5,388 nt of DNA, from contig JAATGO010000330.1 in assembly GCA_015654605.1 (NCBI GenBank), forward strand, positions 1 through 5,388, written 5' to 3'. This stretch comes from Betaproteobacteria bacterium (GTDB lineage Bacteria; Pseudomonadota; Gammaproteobacteria; Burkholderiales; Burkholderiaceae). The notes beneath the pieces were generated by a model that worked only from the letters and a program-made list of their open reading frames with translations, was not told where the DNA came from and ran no database searches. Below, in pieces: positions 1-5,388 of the stretch. Position 1 is the first letter of the stretch; every line of letters begins with the position of its first letter. A program made the position numbers and the translations under genes.

Positions 1-60
1 ATATCGCTGTATGACAGGCTTACCATCTTGAACAGTGAAAAGATTGTCAGACTCGCTCAT
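1..60 (-). CDS. fdnI: Formate dehydrogenase-N gamma subunit (cytochrome b556), N-terminal 20 codons only
   Basis: Only the N-terminus is inside the window. The visible protein is [20 protein letters not shown] and the frame is open to the left edge. In the E. coli FdnI/FdoI family the protein begins with a short cytoplasmic stretch ending in a V-R-Y-T motif, just before an R-x-N-H-W segment and the first membrane helix. The final VIQRY here fits that position, with roughly ten more residues ahead of it than in E. coli. The family is a four-helix membrane protein that binds two haems b and passes electrons from the beta subunit to quinone. The start is supported by a strong AGGAGG six bases upstream and by a 14-nt overlap with the end of the beta gene, which suggests translational coupling. 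Position third after alpha and beta is the standard order. The name rests mainly on context plus the short RY motif; haem ligands and helices lie outside the window. Confidence 0.8.
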   Translation of the reverse strand, partial: MSESDNLFTVQDGKPVIQRY

Positions 61-997
61 GATGATCCTCCTCAGTAATAACGCCTGCATCCTTACGTCG
101 TTCTAATGCTGCGGCCTGCGCTTCCTCTTCTTCACGCTGGCTCGCTTGATTGGGGCCGACGCGTGTAAAGTGGAAAACCCCTGCCAACGCCGTCAAAGCA
201 ATACCTGCCAACGCGACTGGTTTGGCAAATCCTTTCCAGACACTCACCATTGGGCTGATGTGTGGTGCATCAGGTAACCCATGATACAGCGAAGGCTTAT
301 CTGCGTGATGTAATACATACATGACATGTGTACCACCAACCCCTGCTGGGTTATATAAACCTGCCTGATCAAAACCTCGATTCTTGAGATCAACAATACG
401 TTCTGCTGCCTGTTCTTTCATTCTCTCCTTGGTACCAAACATGATGGCACCTGTCGGACAGGTTTTCACGCATGCAGGTTCCTGTCCTACCGCCACACGA
501 TCTGAACACAAACTGCACTTGTATGCCTTGTGATCCTTTTGCGAAATACGCGGTACATTAAATGGACAACCCGTCACACAGTACCCACAACCAATGCAGT
601 TTTCTTCATGAAAATCGACAATACCATTCGTGTATTGCACAATCGCTCCAGGGGAAGGACATGCCTTTAAGCAGCCTGGATCATCACAATGCATACACCC
701 ATCTTTGCGAATGAGCCATTCCAGGTTGCCGCTTTCTTCGTTTTCGTACTCGGAGAAACGCATCACGGTCCAAGCTTGATCACTCAGATCAGTAGGATTG
801 TCATAGATACCGACATTGGTACCAACTTCAGCACGCAGATCATTCCATTCAGAGCATGCGACCTGGCATGCTTTGCAGCCTATGCACACCGTGGTATCAA
901 TCAGTTTGGCGACTTCGCCGATATGAGATTCACGCACGCTCGTTGACGGTAGTGTCGTTGCAGAGCGTCGCTTGATATCCAGAGATTGTAATGCCAT
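47..997 (-). CDS. fdxH: Formate dehydrogenase-N beta subunit, four-cluster iron-sulfur electron carrier
   Basis: This 316-residue protein is the electron wire of the FDH-N/FDH-O complex, carrying electrons from the molybdenum subunit to the cytochrome b subunit. It has sixteen ligand-type cysteines in four groups: C38/41/44/48, C101/104/109/113, C134/137/140/144 and C161/164/176/180. This is the classic four [4Fe-4S] ferredoxin-like arrangement. The opening [14 protein letters not shown] closely follows E. coli FdoH/FdnH. Near the C-terminus, after VWKGFAKP, a hydrophobic helix at about 257-277 is the single membrane anchor of the family. There is no signal peptide; in E. coli the subunit is exported with the Tat-bearing alpha subunit. 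It is slightly longer than the E. coli homologues (about 294-300), because of a charged Glu/Ala/Arg-rich tail after residue 286. ATG is preceded by GAGGA, which overlaps the alpha stop. Ten bases separate it from alpha and its end overlaps gamma, so the three form one operon. Confidence 0.97.
   Translation of the reverse strand: MALQSLDIKRRSATTLPSTSVRESHIGEVAKLIDTTVCIGCKACQVACSEWNDLRAEVGTNVGIYDNPTDLSDQAWTVMRFSEYENEESGNLEWLIRKDGCMHCDDPGCLKACPSPGAIVQYTNGIVDFHEENCIGCGYCVTGCPFNVPRISQKDHKAYKCSLCSDRVAVGQEPACVKTCPTGAIMFGTKERMKEQAAERIVDLKNRGFDQAGLYNPAGVGGTHVMYVLHHADKPSLYHGLPDAPHISPMVSVWKGFAKPVALAGIALTALAGVFHFTRVGPNQASQREEEEAQAAALERRKDAGVITEEDHHERV
67..72 (-). promoter_or_regulatory. Shine-Dalgarno of the gamma subunit gene, inside the beta coding sequence
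   Basis: On the minus strand AGGAGG lies six bases before the ATG at 60-58. It sits inside the last codons of the beta gene, so ribosomes finishing beta can reinitiate on gamma. This near-perfect site decides the gamma start. Confidence 0.8.
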
Positions 998-1004
998 GAT
1001 ATTT

Positions 1005-1009
1005 TCCTC
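1005..1009 (-). promoter_or_regulatory. Shine-Dalgarno of the beta subunit gene overlapping the alpha stop codon
   Basis: On the minus strand the alpha stop TGA (1010-1008) runs into GGAAAA, so GAGGA is formed partly from the stop codon and lies seven bases before the beta ATG at 997. This supports translational coupling of alpha and beta. Confidence 0.75.
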
Positions 1010-4000
1010 AGGCCTTTTCGATATTCACCAGGAACGCCTTGTATTCAGGCGTTTGCGTATTACAATCTCCGACGACAACCGGAAGATTGTTTGCCAAGAA
1101 TCCTGGCTTTGTCGCGCCAACATGACCCCAGTGAAGAGGTATACCTATCTGATGAATCTTATGGCCTGCTGATGTCAATGGTTTAATGCGTTTGGTCACG
1201 ACAGCACGCGCTTTAATATGGCCACGCTTACTCGATACTTTGACCATGTCACCCAATTTGATTCCCTTTTCTTCTGCCAACGCCTCACTCATTTCAATGA
1301 ACTGCTCCGGCTGCGCAATAGCATTCAACAACGAATGCTTGGTCCAGAACATAAAGTGCTCTGTCAGACGATACGTCGTACCAACATAAGGGAAATCAGC
1401 GCTGGTGCCCAGGCGGGCTCGATCATAGTCAAACATGCGTACTGCTGGACTGTTAATTACATTAGGGTGCAATGGATTAGTGCTAATTGGTGTTTCCATC
1501 GGCTCATAGTGTTCTGGGAAAGGTCCATCAACCAGTTGACGTGCCGCAAACAATCTTCCCACACCTTCATAATTCATGATGAAAGGATTCATCCCTGAAC
1601 CCGGTGCTGCATCAAGTGCGAAATCGGGAACATCTGCACCACCCCACTTAACACCATCCCAACGTAACAAAGTGCGTTTGGCATCCCATGCTTTACCACT
1701 TGGATCAGCTGATGCGCGGTTATACAAAATACGGCGATTGGCCGGCCAGGCCCAAGCCCAACCTGGCGTATTCCCAAAGCCAGAGTCAGTATTATCGCGT
1801 CGCGCCATCTGATTACCGGCCTCTGTCCAGCTACCAGCAAATATCCAACATGCGCACATCGTTGTGCCATCATCGCGCAGTTCGCTAAAACCAGAGAGTT
1901 GCTCACCTTTCTTGCGAACGACCTTAGTAGCATCTTTCAAATCATGCACATCAGCCAATGCGCGACCATTGTATTCACGTGCCAGTTCAGCCGCTGTTGG
2001 TTCGTGTGGTTGCGCATATGGCCATGCCAGATTCAGGATAGGGTCGGCATAAGCACCACCTTCTTTCTGATAAAGTTCTCGTACCTTCAAAAAGAGTTCG
2101 GCAATGATTTGCTGATCTGAGTGTGCTTCACCTGGAGGTCTAGCTCCAGCCCAGTGCCATTGCAACCAGCGTGAACTATTGACGATAGCGCCATCTTCTT
2201 CTGCAAAACAGGTGCTGGGTAAACGAAATACTGTCGTCTGGATTGTCGCAGGATCGACATCATTATCTTCTCCCCGATTTTTCCAGAACTCAGCCGTTTC
2301 TCCAGATAACGGATCAATCACAACCAGATACTTGAGTTTGGCTAATGCTGCCACATTCTTATTCTTGTCTGGGAAAGCCGCCATTGCGTTAAAGCCTTGG
2401 CAAATGAAACCGCCCATTTTTCCTTCACGCATTAATTCCATCATTTGAAGCGTGTCGTACATGCGATCCCATTTGGGCAACCACTCATACCCCCAATCAT
2501 TCTCTTTGGTCGCCTTGTCACCCCAGAACCACTTCATCAAGCTCACGAAGAATTTTGGAGTATTTCCCCAATAATTCATCTGCCCCGATTGTGCTGCTTT
2601 AGGAGTGACTTGATCCAGATATGTTTTCAGATCAATCTGCTTTTCGTTTGGCAATGGCATATAACCAGGCAAACTGGTCGACAACAGTCCCAGATCCGAA
2701 AGCCCCTGAATATTGGAGTGCCCACGTAATGCATTGACACCACCGCCAACCATGCCAATATTGCCCAACAGCAGTTGAATCACTGCCATCGTACGGATAT
2801 TTTGTGTCCCGACAGTATGTTGCGTCCAACCAAGTGCGTAAAGAACCGTTCCCACCTTGTCTGGAGCAGACATCTCACCTAGCATCTCGCACACAGCGAG
2901 AAAATCTTTCTGCGACATGCCCGTAATATCGGAAACCATCTCAGGCGTATAACGCGCATAGTGCAACTTCAATTGTTGAAATACACAGCGCGGGTTCTGC
3001 AATGTCGGATCAGTCTTGGCAAACCCCTCTGCACCGCGTTCATATTCCCAACTGGTGTTGTCATATTTATGGATCTTCTCGTCATAGCCTGAAAACAAGC
3101 CATCATGAAAATCAAACCCTTGCGATACAATAAACGTGGCATTGGTATATGCCTTCACATACTCATGCTGGATCTTGTCGTTGCTGATGAGCCAATGAAT
3201 CACTCCCCCCAGAAAAGCGATGTCTGTGCCCACGCGGATGGGGACATATTTATCTGCAACTGAAGCCGTGCGATTAAATCGAGGATCAATGACAACCATG
3301 CGCGCGCCGCGTTTCTTTGCCTCAATCGCCCACTTAAACCCCACAGGATGAGCTTCAGCAGGATTTCCGCCCATTACCAGAATAAAATCTGCATTCTTGA
3401 TATCGACCCAGGAGTTGGTCATTGCGCCACGCCCAAATGAAGAGGCAAGCGCATTGACTGACGGCCCGTGACAAACACGCGCCTGCGCATCAATCGTGGC
3501 CAGGCCAAGGGCACGTACTACCTTCTGCGTCAAAATACCAGTTTCATTACTGGATGCCGACGCTGCCAGCAATCCAGTTGAGGTCCAACGATTAACCGCC
3601 ACGCCATCAGTATTCGTGCGTACAAAATTTGCGTCACGATCGGCCTTCATCAATTTGGCAATACGGTCTGTTGCCTCTCCCCAGGAAATGCGCTTCCATT
3701 CATTGGTACCTGATTCACGCACTTCTGGATAACGTAGCCGATCTTTGCTATGAATAAAATCAATTAGGCCTGCGCCCTTTGGGCACAATGAACCGCGACT
3801 AACAGGATGATCAGGATCGCCCTCAATGTGGAAGATATCTCGTTCCGCATTTTTCGCACCATCACCCAAACTGTACATCAGCACACCACAGCCAACGGAA
3901 CAATAAGGACAATTATTACGCGTAAGAACCGAGTGTTCCAGCTTGTATTGCCGTACTTCCGCTAGCGCAACTTCAGGTGAAAAACCCAGTGCAACTAAGC

Positions 4001-4061
4001 TGGAACCAGCCAATGTACTACCAGTTATCTTTAGAAACTGGCGTCTCGAAAGTGTGACCAT
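1008..4061 (-). CDS. fdnG: Formate dehydrogenase-N alpha (catalytic Mo-bisPGD) subunit, cysteine-type, Tat-exported
   Basis: Catalytic subunit that oxidises formate to CO2 on the periplasmic side. From the chosen start it has 1017 residues, against about 1015 in E. coli FdnG, and it aligns from end to end as I remember that sequence. Residues 5-11 are SRRQFLK, a twin-arginine export motif; a hydrophobic stretch follows and a likely cleavage site is VALA^E at 34/35. C51, C54, C58 and C93 ligate one [4Fe-4S] cluster, and K95 matches the conserved electron-relay lysine. The active-site motif is ARVCHGPS with Cys197 (codon TGT) and His198; E. coli has selenocysteine here. Other family landmarks include [26 protein letters not shown] and the C-terminal [16 protein letters not shown] longer reading from ATG 4085 adds MNIRKKGS. 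I prefer 4061 because GAAGGG stands just before it, 4085 has no good ribosome site, and [11 protein letters not shown] mirrors E. coli MDVSRRQFFK. No frameshift or truncation is seen. Confidence 0.97.
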   Translation of the reverse strand: MVTLSRRQFLKITGSTLAGSSLVALGFSPEVALAEVRQYKLEHSVLTRNNCPYCSVGCGVLMYSLGDGAKNAERDIFHIEGDPDHPVSRGSLCPKGAGLIDFIHSKDRLRYPEVRESGTNEWKRISWGEATDRIAKLMKADRDANFVRTNTDGVAVNRWTSTGLLAASASSNETGILTQKVVRALGLATIDAQARVCHGPSVNALASSFGRGAMTNSWVDIKNADFILVMGGNPAEAHPVGFKWAIEAKKRGARMVVIDPRFNRTASVADKYVPIRVGTDIAFLGGVIHWLISNDKIQHEYVKAYTNATFIVSQGFDFHDGLFSGYDEKIHKYDNTSWEYERGAEGFAKTDPTLQNPRCVFQQLKLHYARYTPEMVSDITGMSQKDFLAVCEMLGEMSAPDKVGTVLYALGWTQHTVGTQNIRTMAVIQLLLGNIGMVGGGVNALRGHSNIQGLSDLGLLSTSLPGYMPLPNEKQIDLKTYLDQVTPKAAQSGQMNYWGNTPKFFVSLMKWFWGDKATKENDWGYEWLPKWDRMYDTLQMMELMREGKMGGFICQGFNAMAAFPDKNKNVAALAKLKYLVVIDPLSGETAEFWKNRGEDNDVDPATIQTTVFRLPSTCFAEEDGAIVNSSRWLQWHWAGARPPGEAHSDQQIIAELFLKVRELYQKEGGAYADPILNLAWPYAQPHEPTAAELAREYNGRALADVHDLKDATKVVRKKGEQLSGFSELRDDGTTMCACWIFAGSWTEAGNQMARRDNTDSGFGNTPGWAWAWPANRRILYNRASADPSGKAWDAKRTLLRWDGVKWGGADVPDFALDAAPGSGMNPFIMNYEGVGRLFAARQLVDGPFPEHYEPMETPISTNPLHPNVINSPAVRMFDYDRARLGTSADFPYVGTTYRLTEHFMFWTKHSLLNAIAQPEQFIEMSEALAEEKGIKLGDMVKVSSKRGHIKARAVVTKRIKPLTSAGHKIHQIGIPLHWGHVGATKPGFLANNLPVVVGDCNTQTPEYKAFLVNIEKA

Positions 4062-4065
4062 GGAG

Positions 4066-4071
4066 CCCTTC
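4066..4071 (-). promoter_or_regulatory. Shine-Dalgarno deciding the alpha subunit start
   Basis: The minus strand reads AAAGAAGGGCTCC then ATG at 4061-4059. GAAGGG is four bases before the ATG (AAGG gives five), a slightly close but usable spacing. The alternative ATG at 4085 is preceded by GATTGAGTTGTT, which lacks a purine-rich site. Confidence 0.55.
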
Positions 4072-4176
4072 TTTCTAATGTTCATAACAACTCAATCAGT
4101 CATGCTCCAACACCTTATCTATCCTCCATCACAGAAAAGGAAAACATGACCACTGGTACTGTCACTACATCACCAT

Positions 4177-4195
4177 CGCTCTGTATGACAGAGTG
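4177..4195. repeat. Short perfect hairpin, CTCTGT-ATG-ACAGAG
   Basis: CTCTGT at 4179-4184 and ACAGAG at 4188-4193 are exact complements around a three-base loop. An outer C-G pair (4177/4195) is possible after a G-T juxtaposition at 4178/4194. It lies within about 20 bases downstream of the proposed leftward start site, so it could form a hairpin near the 5' end of the fdn transcript. No T tract follows on either strand, so a terminator is unlikely. Function unknown, and it could be chance. Confidence 0.35.
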
Positions 4196-4206
4196 CAATC
4201 CATGCG

Positions 4207-4246
4207 ATGTTATTTAGCGACATAAATATTTAATGATGAGAATCAA
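4207..4246 (-). promoter_or_regulatory. Candidate class II FNR-type promoter for the fdn operon
   Basis: ATGAT-GAGA-ATCAA at 4233-4246 matches the FNR/ANR consensus TTGAT-N4-ATCAA at nine of ten defined bases. On the minus strand TAACAT (4212-4207) matches the -10 consensus TATAAT at four of six. The centres of the two are 30 bp apart, the geometry of a class II FNR-activated promoter with the site near -41.5. This predicts a leftward start near 4198-4200 and a leader of about 140 nt before ATG 4061. There is no good -35, as expected for activator-dependent promoters. E. coli fdnGHI is known to be FNR-activated at a comparable position, so the inference fits the family; it is not proof. The same bases resemble a Fur box, described separately. 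Confidence 0.45.
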
Positions 4247-4274
4247 TCGCAAAACAGGAATAATTCTCATTATT
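4232..4274. repeat. Inverted pair of AATGATGAGAAT-like arms, Fur-box-like
   Basis: AATGATGAGAAT (4232-4243) and ATTCTCATTATT (4263-4274) are inverted copies with 11 of 12 bases matching, separated by 19 bases. Against the 19-bp Fur consensus GATAATGATAATCATTATC, 4232-4250 (plus strand) and 4256-4274 (minus strand) each match at 13 positions by hand count. The right-hand element also contains the palindrome ATAAT-TCTC-ATTAT at 4260-4273. Iron control of an iron-rich formate dehydrogenase would be plausible. The left arm also scores well as an FNR site, so the two readings compete. Both elements lie at or upstream of the proposed leftward promoter. Confidence 0.35.
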
Positions 4275-4349
4275 ATCCATAATATCCGTATGGTTATTAT
4301 AATCCAGCCAAATAAATGACGCATAGGACAAGAAGATTTTTTCCTGTTG

Positions 4350-4414
4350 CAGTCAGTTGATTTCCCCCTAAAAACCGCACGTCAACAGTGCAACGAATAT
4401 CTTGCTGACTGTTG
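4350..4414. repeat. Two overlapping, mutually exclusive inverted repeats
   Basis: CAGTCAG (4350-4356) is the exact complement of CTGACTG (4405-4411). CAACAGT (4383-4389) is the exact complement of ACTGTTG (4408-4414). The right-hand arms share 4408-4411, so only one pairing can form at a time. Related GTTGCA/TGCAAC words occur at 4346, 4389 and 4411. This may be clustered regulator half-sites, alternative leader folds if the region is transcribed rightward, or coincidence in a repetitive A/C-rich stretch. Confidence 0.3.
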
Positions 4415-4446
4415 CAAAAGAACTGGAATTCTTAGTGCAAGTAGCC

Positions 4447-4479
4447 AACAACATATTGGTCAGATTGACCATCGTTGTT
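4447..4479. repeat. Two-tier inverted repeat, candidate operator
   Basis: The inner palindrome is TGGTCA-GAT-TGACCA (4457-4471), with perfect six-base arms. Outside it, AACAAC (4447-4452) and GTTGTT (4474-4479) are again exact complements, separated from the inner arms by four and two bases. Twelve base pairs are therefore possible in 33 nt. There is no T tract on either side in either direction, so a terminator is unlikely. It lies about 200 bp upstream of the rightward start codon, which suits an operator or activator site for that operon. I cannot assign it to a specific regulator; the GGT-ACC half-site spacing is wider than the N3 typical of GntR-family PdhR/FadR sites. Confidence 0.45.
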
Positions 4480-4564
4480 TAGCAAAACATTCCAAACATC
4501 ATTCATCGGACTAAAATGGAAGCAAACCAATCCAACAAAATCATCTCTCAAAAGAAAAATTCAT

Positions 4565-4592
4565 TTGAAATAAAAAAAATAAGAGTTATCCT
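4565..4592 (+). promoter_or_regulatory. Candidate sigma70-type promoter for the rightward gene
   Basis: TTGAAA at 4565-4570 (five of six to the -35 consensus) is followed after 16 bases by TATCCT at 4587-4592 (four of six to the -10 consensus). The spacer is a long A tract, typical of bent promoter DNA. A start near 4599 would give a leader of about 75 nt before ATG 4676. AT-rich DNA often produces such matches by chance, so this is tentative. Confidence 0.3.
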
Positions 4593-4664
4593 TCTGTCCA
4601 TACAACATCCAGACAAATTACGCAGGAGTAAAAACAACCGGTTTAATGTAAGAAAAAACAGTGC

Positions 4665-4670
4665 AAAGGA
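4665..4670 (+). promoter_or_regulatory. Shine-Dalgarno of the gluconate dehydrogenase subunit 3 gene
   Basis: AAAGGA lies five bases before ATG 4676. An in-frame GTG at 4661 has no ribosome site of its own, and an in-frame TAA at 4649-4651 closes the frame further upstream, so 4676 is the best start. Confidence 0.65.
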
Positions 4671-4675
4671 AAATC

Positions 4676-5388
4676 ATGTCTCAAGATAAAGAACCAAGGC
4701 GGCATTTCTTGCGCCGAGTCTTGGCCATCGTCCCAGCTACAGCGCTAGGTGGAACAACTGCAATAACCATCAGCAAGGATGCCTCTGCTGATTCAGAAAA
4801 CCCCAGTAAAGCTCGCTCTTATCAGCCAACCTACTTCACCGCAGATGAATGGGCGTTCGTCAATGCAGCAGTTGATCATCTCATCCCCTCCGACCAGTAT
4901 GGCGCTGGCGCAATCGAAACCGGGGTACCGGAATTCATTGACCGTCAAATGAACACGCCCTATGGCGCAGGCCAGCTCTGGTATATGCAAGGGCCATTTC
5001 ATCCTGAGGTGGTGCCGGAGCTCGGCTATCAGTTAAATCTGAATCCGCGCGACATCTATCGTCAGGGCATCGCTGCCTGTAACGCCTGGTGTCAAAAAAA
5101 TCATGGCAAAGTCTTCGCGGCACTGGATAAGGATATGCAACGCAGTACCCTCAAGGCCATGGAAAGCAACGAGGCCAAATTCGACTCTATCCCCGCCAAA
5201 ACCTTTTTCTCCTATCTCCTTGGCAATACCAAGGAAGGCTACTTTGCCGACCCAATGTACGGTGGCAACCAAAAAATGGGCGGCTGGAAAATGATTGGTT
5301 TCCCGGGCGCACGCGCGGATTATGCCGACTGGGTGGATCAATATAATGTGAAATATCCATACGGCCCTGTGTCGATTTTGGGAGAAAA
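4676..5388 (+). CDS. Gluconate 2-dehydrogenase subunit 3 (gamma) family protein, Tat signal, 3' end cut by the window
   Basis: The 237 visible residues form the small gamma subunit of a membrane-bound gluconate 2-dehydrogenase-type complex. In known systems it accompanies an FAD-containing GMC-type catalytic subunit and a tri-haem cytochrome c that passes electrons to ubiquinone. The N-terminus has a twin-arginine motif, RRHFLRR (8-14), then a hydrophobic stretch at about 15-32 and a possible ASA^D cleavage at 38/39, so it should act in the periplasm. The family core is visible: FTADEWAFVNAAVDHLIPSD at about 54-73, a central region rich in aromatic and acidic residues, and the hallmark FADPMYGGNQKMGGWKMIGF at 190-209 leading into PGARADY. 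Family members are about 240-250 residues, so only a short C-terminus is missing. The frame runs open to the right edge. It is likely the first gene of a rightward operon, with flavoprotein and cytochrome genes beyond the window. The true substrate could be another sugar acid, polyol or alcohol; subunit 3 does not determine it. Confidence 0.9.
   Translation, partial: MSQDKEPRRHFLRRVLAIVPATALGGTTAITISKDASADSENPSKARSYQPTYFTADEWAFVNAAVDHLIPSDQYGAGAIETGVPEFIDRQMNTPYGAGQLWYMQGPFHPEVVPELGYQLNLNPRDIYRQGIAACNAWCQKNHGKVFAALDKDMQRSTLKAMESNEAKFDSIPAKTFFSYLLGNTKEGYFADPMYGGNQKMGGWKMIGFPGARADYADWVDQYNVKYPYGPVSILGE

Larger units (their letters stand above)
4062..4675. other. Divergent intergenic regulatory region
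   Basis: About 610 bp separate the two divergent start codons. It is clearly richer in A and T than the flanking genes, with long A-rich runs around 4549-4585. I found no ORF with family character, no tRNA-like structure and no terminator-type hairpin followed by a T tract, which fits a region that only initiates transcription in both directions. It contains the FNR/Fur-like sites and a leftward promoter candidate (4207-4274), two overlapping inverted repeats (4350-4414), a two-tier inverted repeat (4447-4479), a rightward promoter candidate (4565-4592) and four dispersed AGTGCAA heptamers. These are described separately. Confidence 0.75.

Noticed and set aside
5..20. Similarity of CGCTGTATGACAGGC at the left edge to CGCTCTGTATGACAGAG at 4177-4193
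   Set aside because: The left copy is coding sequence of the gamma subunit, and the shared part is only about nine bases. No repeat unit or boundary supports a mobile element or att site.
1589..1933. A 114-codon minus-strand frame and many 60-130 codon plus-strand frames lying within the alpha and beta genes
   Set aside because: They are alternate-frame shadows of fdnG and fdxH, which match known proteins from end to end. None shows a recognisable domain or a convincing ribosome site.
4062..4085. Upstream ATG at 4085 as the alpha start, adding eight residues
   Set aside because: It has no Shine-Dalgarno, and it would place an extra basic segment ahead of a Tat motif that already sits at the normal distance from ATG 4061. 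It cannot be fully excluded.
4177..4195. Hairpin read as a transcription terminator
   Set aside because: No T tract follows on either strand, and it lies in the expected 5' region of the leftward transcript, where a terminator would make sense only as attenuation.
4298..4303. Perfect TATAAT on both strands (4298-4303 plus, 4296-4301 minus) as main promoters
   Set aside because: Neither has a recognisable -35 at 16-18 bp. The plus-strand one would leave a leader of about 370 nt and the minus-strand one about 230 nt. A secondary role is possible.
4621..4651. AGGAG at 4624-4628 with ATG-TAA at 4646-4651 as a minimal upstream ORF
   Set aside because: The ribosome site is 17 bases from the ATG, too far, and the frame is a start followed directly by a stop.
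4793..5341. Three minus-strand frames (4793-5002, 4935-5123 and 5033-5341) and a plus-strand frame (5103-5294) at the right end
   Set aside because: They overlap the gluconate 2-dehydrogenase subunit 3 gene, whose frame has a Tat signal, a ribosome site and family motifs.

Overview
This window looks like part of a proteobacterial chromosome (gamma or beta; I cannot name the genus). Coding GC is moderate and the gap between the genes is AT-rich. It holds two divergently transcribed respiratory dehydrogenase loci. The left three quarters is a leftward operon for a membrane-bound, periplasm-facing formate dehydrogenase of the FDH-N/FDH-O type. The right end is the start of a rightward gene for the small Tat-exported subunit of a gluconate 2-dehydrogenase-type flavocytochrome enzyme.

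Layout. On the minus strand, reading right to left: the molybdopterin catalytic subunit (fdnG, start at 4061, stop at 1008), the four-cluster iron-sulfur subunit (fdxH, 997 to 47), and the first 20 codons of the cytochrome b subunit (fdnI, from 60 off the left edge). The genes are tightly coupled: the fdxH Shine-Dalgarno overlaps the fdnG stop, and the fdnI start lies 14 nt inside fdxH. From 4062 to 4675 is a divergent regulatory region of about 610 bp with no convincing gene. On the plus strand, a gluconate 2-dehydrogenase subunit 3 gene runs from 4676 off the right edge.

How the genes work together. Formate is oxidised in the periplasm at the Mo-bisPGD site of FdnG. Electrons pass through five [4Fe-4S] clusters (one in FdnG, four in FdxH) to the haem b subunit FdnI and the quinone pool. 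The right-hand gene belongs to another periplasmic dehydrogenase that also feeds quinone, so the region pairs two substrate-entry points of the respiratory chain.

Most notable points. The active-site residue that is selenocysteine in E. coli FdnG is an ordinary cysteine here (TGT, residue 197). The divergent region contains a 9/10 match to an FNR box whose centre lies 30 bp upstream of a plausible leftward -10, as expected for a class II FNR promoter. The same bases also resemble a Fur box. The region also holds a two-tier 33-nt inverted repeat, four same-orientation copies of AGTGCAA, and two overlapping, mutually exclusive inverted repeats. I see no mobile element, CRISPR array, RNA gene or clearly new system; the coding content is ordinary respiratory metabolism.
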